Source: LMUY01 sp965199095 (lineage in GTDB: Bacteria > Pseudomonadota > Alphaproteobacteria > Acetobacterales > Acetobacteraceae). Taken from it: 64,000 nt of DNA. Under the pieces are notes generated by a model that saw only the letters and a list, made by a program, of their open reading frames with translations, made no database searches and was not told the DNA's origin. How positions within the stretch are numbered: position 1 is the first letter of the stretch; every line of letters begins with the position of its first letter. The position numbers and the translations under genes are program-made. Location of the stretch: contig CBDAQM010000009.1 in assembly GCA_965199095.1 (NCBI GenBank), positions 69,687-133,686 of the forward strand, given 5' to 3'. Below are positions 26,608 through 34,572 of the stretch, one piece after another.

Positions 26608-27587
26608 GTCACACGCCACGCATCGGTTTCCTCGGCCTCGGATGGATCGGGCGCAACCGAATGGCTGCGCTGCTCGACGGCGGCCTGGTGCAGCCGGTCG
26701 GCTTCATGGACCCGTGGATGGACGACGCCACTGGCGTGCCGCCCGGGATGCAGCGGGCCGACAGCCTCGACGCCTTGCTGGATCTTGGGCTGGACGGAGT
26801 GGTGATCGCCACGCCGAGCGCGTTGCACGCCGCGCAGTCGATCGCGGCACTGAATCGCGGCGTCGCGGTGTTCTGCCAGAAGCCGCTCGGGCGGAGTGCC
26901 GCGGAAACCGCCACCGTTGTCGCCGCCGCGCGCACCGCGGACCGCTTGCTGGCCGTGGATTTCTCGTATCGCGACACCGCGGCCATGCAAAGCATACGAG
27001 ACCAGGTGAAGGCCGGCGGCCTCGGCCATATCTACGCCGTAGACCTCGTGTTCCACAACGCCTACGGGCCGGACAAGCCCTGGTTCTATGACCGGACCCA
27101 ATCGGGCGGCGGCTGCGTGATCGATCTCGGCGTGCACCTCGTCGACCTGGCGTTGTGGACGCTGGACTTTCCCGCCATCCGCAGCGTGACGGCCCAGCTT
27201 TTCTCGCAGGGGACGCCGCTGGATCGGCATAGTGACCAGGTCGAGGACTACGCCGTGGCAACGCTGGACCTTGCGACCGGGACCGTGGTCCGGCTTGCGT
27301 GCTCCTGGCGTCTGCATGCGGGGCGGGACGCCGTCATCTCCGCCTCGTTCCACGGCGCCAAGGCAGGCGCCGCACTCCACAACATAGGCGGCTCCTTCTA
27401 CGACTTCGCTGCCGAGCGTTTCGAAGGCACATCCACGGAGATGATGGCGCAGCCTCCGGATGATTGGGGTGGCCGGGCCGTGCAGGCTTGGGCGACGCGC
27501 CTGGCGTCGGACAACCGGTTTGACCCCGCCGCAGAGCGGCTGGTCGACGTGGCGGCCGTGCTCGATCGCATCTATGGCCGGGGATAG
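26604..27587 (+). CDS. Gfo/Idh/MocA family oxidoreductase
   Basis: NAD(P)-dependent sugar oxidoreductase of 327 residues. The nucleotide-binding N-terminus is IGFLGLGWIGRNRM, and the family EKP-type motif appears as FCQKPLGRSAAETA, with Gln replacing the usual Glu before Lys-Pro. The C-terminal half contains SGGGCVIDLGVHLVDLALW, the conserved GG..D.G.H.vD segment. It starts at TTG 26604, overlapping the previous stop as TTGA. It is the last gene of the plus-strand glycan operon, and its 3' end overlaps the opposite-strand GT9-like gene by 16 bases. Confidence 0.88.
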   Translation: MSHTPRIGFLGLGWIGRNRMAALLDGGLVQPVGFMDPWMDDATGVPPGMQRADSLDALLDLGLDGVVIATPSALHAAQSIAALNRGVAVFCQKPLGRSAAETATVVAAARTADRLLAVDFSYRDTAAMQSIRDQVKAGGLGHIYAVDLVFHNAYGPDKPWFYDRTQSGGGCVIDLGVHLVDLALWTLDFPAIRSVTAQLFSQGTPLDRHSDQVEDYAVATLDLATGTVVRLACSWRLHAGRDAVISASFHGAKAGAALHNIGGSFYDFAAERFEGTSTEMMAQPPDDWGGRAVQAWATRLASDNRFDPAAERLVDVAAVLDRIYGRG

Positions 27588-28420
27588 CGGGTGGACAGGT
27601 CGGCCAGGAGCGCCGCGATCGCGCCGGGCCAATCGCCCGGCGCTGCCTGGCGGTAAAGCGTCATCGCGGGATACCACGGCGAGTCCACCCGGTCCGCCAT
27701 CCACCGCCAATCCGCCGCATGCTTCAGCAGCAACCATGTCGGGACGTTCAACGCACCAGCCAGGTGGGCCACCATCGTGTCCACGGTGATGACAAGATCG
27801 AGCGAGGCGATCAGGCTGGCGGTCGCAGGCACGCTGTCGGGGCAGCCGCCAGGATTGAGCACGCGCAACCCGGTCCACCCTGGGCACAGCGACACACAAG
27901 GGCGGTCGGTGAACGCCGCGCACAAGGCTGGCGGGACCGACCGGTCGGCATCCCAGCCGCCAGCCTGCCAGCACAGGCCGATGACCGGCGGCGAGGCCAT
28001 CGGGCGCGGCACAGCACGCAGATAGGGCGCCGGTAGCACATGCGGCTCGACCCGCAGGGCTGAGGCGAGTTCCATGATCTCCAGGTCGCACTCGGACGGC
28101 GCGACCGGGTGTGCCATATCGAACGGGATCAGCCGGTCGATGCCTGCAACGCCTTCCAGCAACGGCAGCAACTCCGGCTGCACCTCCACCGTCAGCGAGG
28201 CGACGCGCTGCCCCAGTGCCGGCAGGTAGCGGGCGAATTGCAGCGTGTCGCCGAGCCCGTGATAACAGCGCACCAGGACGTGCCGCCCTTCATAGGGCCG
28301 CCCATCCCACACCCACCGCAGATGGTATGGCAACGAAGGGTCGTCCCGCGTCGCGGGATCGCGGCCGGCGCGGACCAGCGCATCCAGATCCCAGGCCGCT
28401 GCGAAATCGCCGCGGCGCAT
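27572..28420 (-). CDS. GT9-like / heptosyltransferase-like protein (TPR-less)
   Basis: The 282-residue protein resembles the glycosyltransferase-9-like C-terminal domain of many TPR proteins: VLVRCYHGLGDTLQFARYLP, IGLCWQAGG, SLCPGW, and a VITVDTMVAHLAGALNVPTWLLL donor-site region followed by WRWMADRVDSPWYP. The tetratricopeptide repeats that usually precede it are missing. ATG 28420 is the first in-frame start, but the frame stays open and family-like a little further upstream (EIAAVWGAA), so the annotated N-terminus may be too short or the gene N-terminally eroded. Confidence 0.78.
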   Translation of the reverse strand: MRRGDFAAAWDLDALVRAGRDPATRDDPSLPYHLRWVWDGRPYEGRHVLVRCYHGLGDTLQFARYLPALGQRVASLTVEVQPELLPLLEGVAGIDRLIPFDMAHPVAPSECDLEIMELASALRVEPHVLPAPYLRAVPRPMASPPVIGLCWQAGGWDADRSVPPALCAAFTDRPCVSLCPGWTGLRVLNPGGCPDSVPATASLIASLDLVITVDTMVAHLAGALNVPTWLLLKHAADWRWMADRVDSPWYPAMTLYRQAAPGDWPGAIAALLADLSTRYPRP

Positions 28421-28467
28421 GGCCGCGCCCCATACTGCGGCGATCTCGCCCGCCGGGCGGGGCCGGA

Positions 28468-29154
28468 TCAGCGTCCGTCGCGCAGCCGTGCCAGCAGCCC
28501 GGGTTCGAGCAGGTCGGCAATCGCCTCCACCGTGATGTCGGCCGGCGGGTTGGCCGCCAGCGTCTTCGTGTCGAACGCGAACTGCCCCTGGCGCGGGAAC
28601 ACCGTCGTCACGCGGTCGCCCCAGGCTTGCTTGAACGCGGTCAGCAGCCGGATCTTGTCGTCCACCACCACGTAGCGCTGCGCCGGGTAGCGCCGCTCGA
28701 TCTCCGCCACCTCGGCGTCCTTATGGACGCAGATCATCACCTCGTGCCCAAGCGCCTCGGCCAGGCCCGATCGCTCCAGCTTGCGGGGCTGGAACACGGC
28801 GTCGCCATCCGTCAGGGCGACGGTCGGACCCAGTCGCCGCAGCGCCGCGACAACATCCAGCGCGCCGGGGTAAAGCTGCTTGGCGTAGGGGTAATTCACC
28901 ACGAACAGCGACAGCCAGACCGCCGCCTGGTCCTGCGGCCGTTCCAGGCGGTATTGCTGAAATGCGCCCAGATAGTCGCGGTAGCCCAGCGTGTGGAATA
29001 GATGCTCCTGGATGGCCCAGTAACGATCCCGCGCAGCGTCGCCCGCTTGCTGCGCGATATACGCCTTCAGTTCATCCTGGAACCCGTCATTGTCCAGCAA
29101 CGTGTTGTCGACATCGACCAGGAACAGCAGGGGGGCAGCGTCCGCCATGTCCAC
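28468..29154 (-). CDS. HAD-superfamily hydrolase
   Basis: The 228-residue protein has HAD motif I DVDNTLLDND (residues 14-23), motif II VALTDGDA, and a late acidic motif YVVVDDKIRLL with a C-terminal VTTVFPRQGQFA. Most of the family are phosphatases of small metabolites. It is separated from the DoxX gene by 56 bases and from the GT9-like gene by 47 bases on the same strand, so a four-gene transcript GMC-DoxX-HAD-GT9 is possible. Confidence 0.85.
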   Translation of the reverse strand: MDMADAAPLLFLVDVDNTLLDNDGFQDELKAYIAQQAGDAARDRYWAIQEHLFHTLGYRDYLGAFQQYRLERPQDQAAVWLSLFVVNYPYAKQLYPGALDVVAALRRLGPTVALTDGDAVFQPRKLERSGLAEALGHEVMICVHKDAEVAEIERRYPAQRYVVVDDKIRLLTAFKQAWGDRVTTVFPRQGQFAFDTKTLAANPPADITVEAIADLLEPGLLARLRDGR

Positions 29155-29210
29155 TCCAGTATGTGACAGTGTTCCGCCGCAGTAACGCCGCGAAACCGTA
29201 CCCCGTCAAC

Positions 29211-29669
29211 TCAGGGCTGCTGCCCATAGGGGTGGGACGACGCTATGGGATCGGACAGGAACGCGCCGATATCACCGCCGTGCAGGCCGAACGCCAACAG
29301 CAGGAATCCACCGGCAAGGGAGAAGTTTTTCAGGAAATCCCAGAACAGGTTGCGCGCCTTGCTGTCCCCGCCGCGCCAGAAATCCCCCGGTGTCCACCAT
29401 TGTTTCCAAAGCAGCGCCGTCACCCCGCAATACCCGGCCATGATGAACGCGGCCAGCCGGTCGGCCACGCCGGTCAAGATGCCGATCGGCATGATGATCT
29501 CCGTCGCCAAACCCGCCACGATGAGCAGCGTGGCGGCGCCGGTGCCGGGCACCAACTGCTTCGCCTGTTCCACCGCGCCCTTGAAGTTGATGATCTTGTC
29601 GAGCGCGCTGAACGGGAAGAACAGGATCACGAGCAGGTAGCGGACGCCCAGCGCGACCGCGAAGCTCAT
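29211..29669 (-). CDS. DoxX-family integral membrane protein
   Basis: Small inner-membrane protein of 152 residues with four predicted hydrophobic segments (about 7-22, 44-64, 71-88, 115-130). The N-terminal RYLLVILFFPFSALDKIINF and the GLATEIIMPIGIL segment fit DoxX/DoxD-like proteins. The start ATG overlaps the stop of the GMC oxidoreductase gene by four bases, indicating translational coupling, so it may be the membrane or electron-accepting partner of that enzyme. Confidence 0.85.
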   Translation of the reverse strand: MSFAVALGVRYLLVILFFPFSALDKIINFKGAVEQAKQLVPGTGAATLLIVAGLATEIIMPIGILTGVADRLAAFIMAGYCGVTALLWKQWWTPGDFWRGGDSKARNLFWDFLKNFSLAGGFLLLAFGLHGGDIGAFLSDPIASSHPYGQQP

Positions 29670-31228
29670 GCCCCGATCCGATGCGCGATGTGGTCGGCCA
29701 CCCGGAGGGCGTTGGCGATGATGGTCAGCGTCGGGTTCACCGCGCCGATCGACGGGAAGAAGCTCGCGTCGGTGATGTAGAGGTTGTCCAGCTCATGCGC
29801 CTTGCAGTTGGTGTCCAGGACGGAGGCCGCTGGGTCCGTGCCGAACCGGCATGTTCCCGCCTGGTGCGCGGTCCCGCCGATCGGGATGTCCTTGCCCAGA
29901 TACAACCGCCGTTCCAGCAACAGGGAGCGTGCGCCGCATTGGTTCAGGTAATGCTCCAATTTTTTCCGCAAGCCCCGGTGCGCCTCCATGTTGGTCTCGG
30001 CGAGGTCCAGCACCACGCGGTCGCCGTTGTAGAAGATGCGGTTTTCCGGCCGCGGCAAGTCCTCTGAAGACAGCCAGAAATCCATCGAGTGCCGCGCCAT
30101 CTCCGAGAACGGCATGTCCGGGAACCATTCGAGCCAGGCGGGCAGCGCCTCCCCCTTGATCTGCTCCGCGTCCGACGACGCGCACATCTGGATCAGGCCC
30201 AACGGATACTCCGAGTCATCGGCGCCGAAATAGAAGTCGCTGAGCGCCATGGTCTTCTGGAACACGGTGTCGTTCGGCTGCCGCATCAGCGCCATCAGGA
30301 CGGACTGGTTGTGCCGCATGTAGTTGCGCCCGACCTGGCCTGACCCGTTGGCAAGGCCGTTCGGGTGGGCATCGTTGCCGGACCGCAGCAGCAGCAGCGC
30401 GGACGACAGGGCGCCGCACGCCACCACCACGATGTCGGCGCTATAGCGCTCCTGCTGTCCGGCCCGCACGACATGCGCCGCCGTCACGCTGCGCCCGGCG
30501 CCGTCCGTCTCCAGCCGCTGGACATAGGCGTTGGTGAGTAAGGTGAGGTTCGGGTGGGCAGCCAGCGCCGGGTCCACGCACATGACCTGCGCATCCGCCT
30601 TGCCGTTCAGCAGGCAGGGAAATCCGTCGAACGCGTTGCAGCGGATGCAGGTGCTGGTCGGCGTCGCCCGGCCATCCTTCTCGTCCAGCAGAATGCCGAG
30701 CGGCAGGTGGAACGGGTGCAGCCCCAGCCCGGCCAGCTTGTCCGAAAGCTGCTGCACGCGCGGCTCATGCGTCACCGCCGGGTACGGATAGGGGCCGCTG
30801 GCCGGCGGTTCGCCTGGATCCTCGCCCCGCTGGCCGTGGACGTGGAACAGCGCCTCCGCCTCGGTATAGAACGGCTCGAACGCGTCGTATGGCAGCGGCC
30901 ATGCGGGGGAGATCCCGTCCTTGTGCTTGATCTCGGTAAAATCACGGTCGCGCATGCGGAACAGGGCAGCGCCATACACCTTGGAATTGCCGCCCACGTA
31001 ATAGTGCAGGCCAGGGTGGAAGGTCTGGCCCTGCGGTCCATACCACACCTCCTGGGTTTGATAGGCGCCATCGACGAAGACGGTCTTGCTGTCCCAGTTG
31101 GCCCGGCTTCGCGGCAAGTAGTCGCCGCGTTCCAGCAGCAGGATCCGCTTGCCCGTGGGCGCCAGCCGCTGCGCCAGGGATGCCCCCCCTGGCCCACTGC
31201 CGATTACCATGATGTCGTAATGATCCAT
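29666..31228 (-). CDS. GMC-family FAD-dependent oxidoreductase
   Basis: FAD enzyme of about 520 residues acting on a sugar or alcohol. The N-terminal dinucleotide fold is DIMVIGSGPGGASLAQRLA. Further features are LHYYVGGNSKVYGAALFRMR (the GGxS/xVxGA region), CIRCNAFDGFPC, VVVACGALSSALLLL, and a C-terminal GTAHQAGTCRFG with His, then YITDASFFPSIGAVNPTLTI. The start is ATG 31228, preceded by AGGGGGCG; an upstream in-frame ATG at 31249 has no better site. No gluconate-dehydrogenase-like small subunit or cytochrome gene is adjacent. Confidence 0.9.
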   Translation of the reverse strand: MDHYDIMVIGSGPGGASLAQRLAPTGKRILLLERGDYLPRSRANWDSKTVFVDGAYQTQEVWYGPQGQTFHPGLHYYVGGNSKVYGAALFRMRDRDFTEIKHKDGISPAWPLPYDAFEPFYTEAEALFHVHGQRGEDPGEPPASGPYPYPAVTHEPRVQQLSDKLAGLGLHPFHLPLGILLDEKDGRATPTSTCIRCNAFDGFPCLLNGKADAQVMCVDPALAAHPNLTLLTNAYVQRLETDGAGRSVTAAHVVRAGQQERYSADIVVVACGALSSALLLLRSGNDAHPNGLANGSGQVGRNYMRHNQSVLMALMRQPNDTVFQKTMALSDFYFGADDSEYPLGLIQMCASSDAEQIKGEALPAWLEWFPDMPFSEMARHSMDFWLSSEDLPRPENRIFYNGDRVVLDLAETNMEAHRGLRKKLEHYLNQCGARSLLLERRLYLGKDIPIGGTAHQAGTCRFGTDPAASVLDTNCKAHELDNLYITDASFFPSIGAVNPTLTIIANALRVADHIAHRIGA

Positions 31229-31425
31229 CCGCGCCCCCTGCTCACGCATCTCAGACGGATGATGCGGGGGCAGAGTTGCGACGGGCCGCCGTTATAGATC
31301 AGGCGGTTGAACGCTGCCGGGATCGTCCGTTTTGCCCAGATGGCGTCTTGCTCGCCTATCGAAAGAAACCCGGCCTCTTTTCGGCGGTTAAAGATGAGCC
31401 CACACGGCAAACAAGGAGAAGCGCG

Positions 31426-31647
31426 ATGGCAACCAGCAGCACGTCTGACAAGGCTTCCGGTACGGCCAACGAGGCGGTTGGCAACGTGAAGCAAGGGATC
31501 GGCAAGGCGGTCGGCAACGAAAAGATGCAGACCGAAGGTCTTGCCCAGGAAGCGAAGGGTGATGCGCAGAAGGCGAGCGGCGATGCGAAGGCGGCGGTCA
31601 AGGACGGCGCGAACAAGGTCGCTGACACCGTCAACAAAGCCCTTTGA
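31426..31647 (+). CDS. CsbD-family stress protein
   Basis: A 73-residue hydrophilic, Ala/Lys/Gly-rich protein (TANEAVGNVKQGIGKAVGNE, AQEAKGDAQKASGDAKAAVK) typical of CsbD-like proteins, which are induced by general stress in several bacteria and have no known catalytic role. The ATG at 31426 is preceded by a strong AAGGAGA eight bases upstream. A perfect 11-bp hairpin follows the stop. It stands alone between divergent/convergent neighbours. Confidence 0.92.
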   Translation: MATSSTSDKASGTANEAVGNVKQGIGKAVGNEKMQTEGLAQEAKGDAQKASGDAKAAVKDGANKVADTVNKAL

Positions 31648-31653
31648 GACCGC

Positions 31654-31680
31654 GATGGGCCGCCGGACAGGCGGCCCATC
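31654..31680 (+). terminator. hairpin downstream of csbD-like gene
   Basis: A perfect 11-bp stem (GATGGGCCGCC / GGCGGCCCATC) with a five-base loop begins six bases after the stop codon at 31645-31647. There is no U-run after it, so intrinsic termination is plausible but not certain. Confidence 0.6.
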
Positions 31681-31693
31681 CGCTGTTTGGCGA

Positions 31694-31810
31694 CTTAGGG
31701 CTTGTTCGACATTAATCGAATCGACTGCGGCGTCGAACAAGCCCTAAGCCTTTGTTTTGACCGGCAGCTTTGTCGGCGTGCCGAAGCACTAATTTGCCGA
31801 CGCTGCCTTA
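31694..31810. repeat. interspersed double-hairpin element, copy 2
   Basis: Same 17-bp inverted repeat as copy 1 (31694-31710 and 31732-31748, 21-nt loop with divergent sequence), followed by the same second stem-loop region and ending with TTA at 31808-31810, which is the TAA stop of the OpgH gene on the minus strand. The loop differs strongly from copy 1 while the arms are identical, showing that the paired structure is conserved. Confidence 0.8.
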
Positions 31811-33664
31811 ACCCGACTCTGCCTCACTGACTGGATGCAAGTATGGGAAACCGTGCTGGTCTGCAGGGTTGACCGCCAGGTCGACAGCTTTGCCTCCTGT
31901 GGAGCGGTTGAAAGCCCGGAGGATCTGCGAAGGCTGGGTCTCGTCCTCAGTCGAAAACAATCCAAGGCGGCGCGTAAGCGCCCCGAGTGAGCGATAGCTG
32001 GTCCACACGGCGAACGGCGTCGCAACGAGTAGCCCGGGAATCAACGACGCCGACCAGTCCACCACCACACCCCCGACCACGCCCGCCGCAAAGAGCCAGG
32101 CAAGCCCGACGACGCTCGGCAGCCGCAGTCGGTCGAATGCCTCCCCCCAGCCGACGCCGCGGTCATCGCGCGGCTGCGCGTCCCATTTTACTGATCGGCC
32201 CAAGATCATCATGAGGATGAAGCGGGTGTAGAAAACCAGTAGGACGGGTGCAGTCACCATCGCCGAGGCCTGTTCCAGCACGGCGCTGACAATTAGGCGC
32301 GGTCGGCCGCCGAACTTCGCCGCGGTTGCGTCATCCGCCAGGGCCGTGACAAGGCTGCACAGCTTGGCCGCATACAGCAGCAGGAATGTCAGCAGGACGA
32401 AACCGTCCCGCTGCACACCCGGCGTTCCCAGCAACAGCTCGACAAATCGACCGCCGACCAGCCCGTCCAACACGGCCAGCCCGGCGAATCCCACCAGCAG
32501 CGGACCAGACAGGTAGTTCAACACACCCAGGGCAAGATGATAGCGCCCGACCAGCCGCAACCCGCGCATGCCCAGCACGCCGAGATGCTGCAGATTGCCC
32601 TGGCACCAGCGCCGCTCCCGCTGGGCGAAATCGACCAGGTTGGCGGGGAGCGCCTCGTAACTCTCGCCCAGCGACGGCAGCATCCAGACCTGCCAGCCGC
32701 CACGGCGCATCAGCGCCGCCTCCACCACGTCATGACAGAGGATTTCGCCGCCGAACGGCTCGCGGCCGGGCAGCACCGGCAGGTCACAGTGCTGCATGAA
32801 CGGCGCAATCCGGATGATGGCGTTGTGGCCCCAGTAGTTGCTGTCATCCTGCTGCCAAAACGCCAACCCTTCTACCAGCAAGGGGGTGTAGAGCCGGGCA
32901 GAAAACTGCTGGACGCGCGCGAACAGCGTCTCCCGCCCGACCGCGTAGGGGACGGTCTGGATCAGTCCCGTCCGGGGGTTGGCGTCCATCAGGCCGACCA
33001 TCGTGGTGATCGTGCCGGCGCCCATCAGGCTGTCGGCGTCCAGCACCACCATGTACTCATAGGCGTCGTGCCAAGCCCGGCAGAAATCCGCGATGTTGCC
33101 GACCTTGCGCCGAAGGTTCTTCGCCCGGCGGCGATAGCGGACCCGGTTGCCGAACACCCGCTGAACCGCCGCGAAGGCGGCCTCCTCCCGCGCGGCCACG
33201 GCCGGATCCTGCGTATCGCTCAACACGAAGATGTCTGTCCGCGCCACGTCCTGCTTGACCAGCGCCCGCGCCATCACCTCCACGGCGGTGAACACGACCT
33301 GCGGATCCTCGTTATAAATCGGGAACAGCACGGCGGTGCGGCTGCTGCCGTTCGGCGTCCCCACCAATGGCTGCGACTGTCCCAGCAGACGGATGCATGC
33401 GCCGAGCACACCGGGCCAGCCGGTCAGCGTGAGGTAGAGCAGATTGCCGAACAGCAGCACGAGCAGGATGTCCCGCAGCACCGACGGCGACTGCGCCGTC
33501 AATCCCGCCGCAAGCCAGGTGCCGATCGTCGGAAGGCAGACGGCCGGAACACCGAAGGACAGCCGCCTGGCGAGGCTGCGACGCGTCGGAAACCGTGTCC
33601 CCTCGCCAAGCGAGGCCGGAACAACCAGCTCGGTCAGTCTGTCACGGGTGTAAGCTGCGGTCAT
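31808..33664 (-). CDS. opgH: periplasmic glucan glucosyltransferase OpgH/MdoH
   Basis: Inner-membrane GT2 enzyme that makes the beta-glucan backbone of osmoregulated periplasmic glucans. Length is 618 residues, shorter than the enterobacterial enzyme, which has longer cytoplasmic ends. Catalytic landmarks: VLFPIYNED (112-120), Asp150 in FVLSDTQD, DAD at 209-211, HDVVEAALMRRGG with the general-base region (311-323), and the QRERRW product-binding motif (348-353). About seven membrane segments occur, two N-terminal and the rest after residue 365. opgG, normally adjacent, is absent on both sides. The stop codon is inside an interspersed repeat. Confidence 0.9.
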   Translation of the reverse strand: MTAAYTRDRLTELVVPASLGEGTRFPTRRSLARRLSFGVPAVCLPTIGTWLAAGLTAQSPSVLRDILLVLLFGNLLYLTLTGWPGVLGACIRLLGQSQPLVGTPNGSSRTAVLFPIYNEDPQVVFTAVEVMARALVKQDVARTDIFVLSDTQDPAVAAREEAAFAAVQRVFGNRVRYRRRAKNLRRKVGNIADFCRAWHDAYEYMVVLDADSLMGAGTITTMVGLMDANPRTGLIQTVPYAVGRETLFARVQQFSARLYTPLLVEGLAFWQQDDSNYWGHNAIIRIAPFMQHCDLPVLPGREPFGGEILCHDVVEAALMRRGGWQVWMLPSLGESYEALPANLVDFAQRERRWCQGNLQHLGVLGMRGLRLVGRYHLALGVLNYLSGPLLVGFAGLAVLDGLVGGRFVELLLGTPGVQRDGFVLLTFLLLYAAKLCSLVTALADDATAAKFGGRPRLIVSAVLEQASAMVTAPVLLVFYTRFILMMILGRSVKWDAQPRDDRGVGWGEAFDRLRLPSVVGLAWLFAAGVVGGVVVDWSASLIPGLLVATPFAVWTSYRSLGALTRRLGLFSTEDETQPSQILRAFNRSTGGKAVDLAVNPADQHGFPYLHPVSEAESG

Positions 33665-33807
33665 TTCAGCCTGTCACGAAGATCGGGTGCCGGAATCGCG
33701 GAAGTGGCAGGGTTATCGCCTTTGAATGTGTCGGGCGCATGGCCGCGAAAGGACGGTGGTGTGATCCGCCGATAGCATCCACGGCTGAAAAATGAAACGT
33801 GAAGCCG

Positions 33808-34569
33808 TCAGATGGCGTGCTGGATCAACGGCGCGATGGGTCGCCCGACAAACCGCTCTGCCGGAACACCTCGTCCCTCGTGAATTGCGAAGCTGTGCAG
33901 GGCGCGCGACAGCGGCGCTGCGCCACCGAATTGAAAGCCGATCTGGGTGGTGTAGGCCTGCGCGGCGGAGACCTTGCGGTCAAGCGCCGACTCGATCCGG
34001 ACGATCTCCGGTTCCGTCGCCGGCACGGAAGCGAGCGGCCGGGCCGCTGGATCCCGGATGGCGTACGGCGTGTCGCGATAGAACGCGATCCGGTCACGCC
34101 GGAAGCAGGCCAGCGTGAGGGCGACAACCTGCTGATGATCCACGTGGTTTCCAAGGCCCTGCGGCGCCAGGACAAGGTCCGGCTGGAACTCCGCCGCCAG
34201 CTCCAGCAGACGGGCGGCAAGCGGGATGCGGACGGCATCCTGCGGGTCGAGCGCGCCGAACAAAGCCGGCGCCGACTCATAGCCGCGATGCGGCGCCTCC
34301 AGCAGGTCGAGCCAGTGGACCGCGCTGAAGCCGAGGATATCGGCGGCCTGGCGATCCTCCTGCCGCCGCAGCGCCATGTAGTCGGCCTCTGGCGGCAACC
34401 CTTTGTCCAACTGGCAGGCCAAGGCGAAGCCGTGTGCCGGTACGACCGACCGGGTGAAGGCTGTCACCAGGATCGTCGTCCAGCCCCGGTCGGCAAGCAG
34501 CCCGGCGAGGCCGCCTGCGGAAAACACCGCGTCGTCGAGATGCGGCGAGACAAACAACGCAGTTGCCAT
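33808..34569 (-). CDS. PIG-L (LmbE-like) zinc deacetylase
   Basis: Zinc-dependent N-deacetylase of 253 residues. The metal-binding motif is SPHLDDAVFSAGG with His10, Asp12 and Asp13, and the third ligand lies in GLGNHVDHQQV. Known relatives deacetylate GlcNAc-inositol (MshB in mycothiol synthesis), GlcNAc-malate (BshB) or GlcNAc-PI. It is the last gene of the nine-gene minus-strand cluster that starts with an inositol-3-phosphate synthase, three bases after the GT4 gene; that context makes a GlcNAc-cyclitol-type substrate attractive, but this is inference. Confidence 0.9.
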   Translation of the reverse strand: MATALFVSPHLDDAVFSAGGLAGLLADRGWTTILVTAFTRSVVPAHGFALACQLDKGLPPEADYMALRRQEDRQAADILGFSAVHWLDLLEAPHRGYESAPALFGALDPQDAVRIPLAARLLELAAEFQPDLVLAPQGLGNHVDHQQVVALTLACFRRDRIAFYRDTPYAIRDPAARPLASVPATEPEIVRIESALDRKVSAAQAYTTQIGFQFGGAAPLSRALHSFAIHEGRGVPAERFVGRPIAPLIQHAI

Positions 34570-34572
34570 GAA

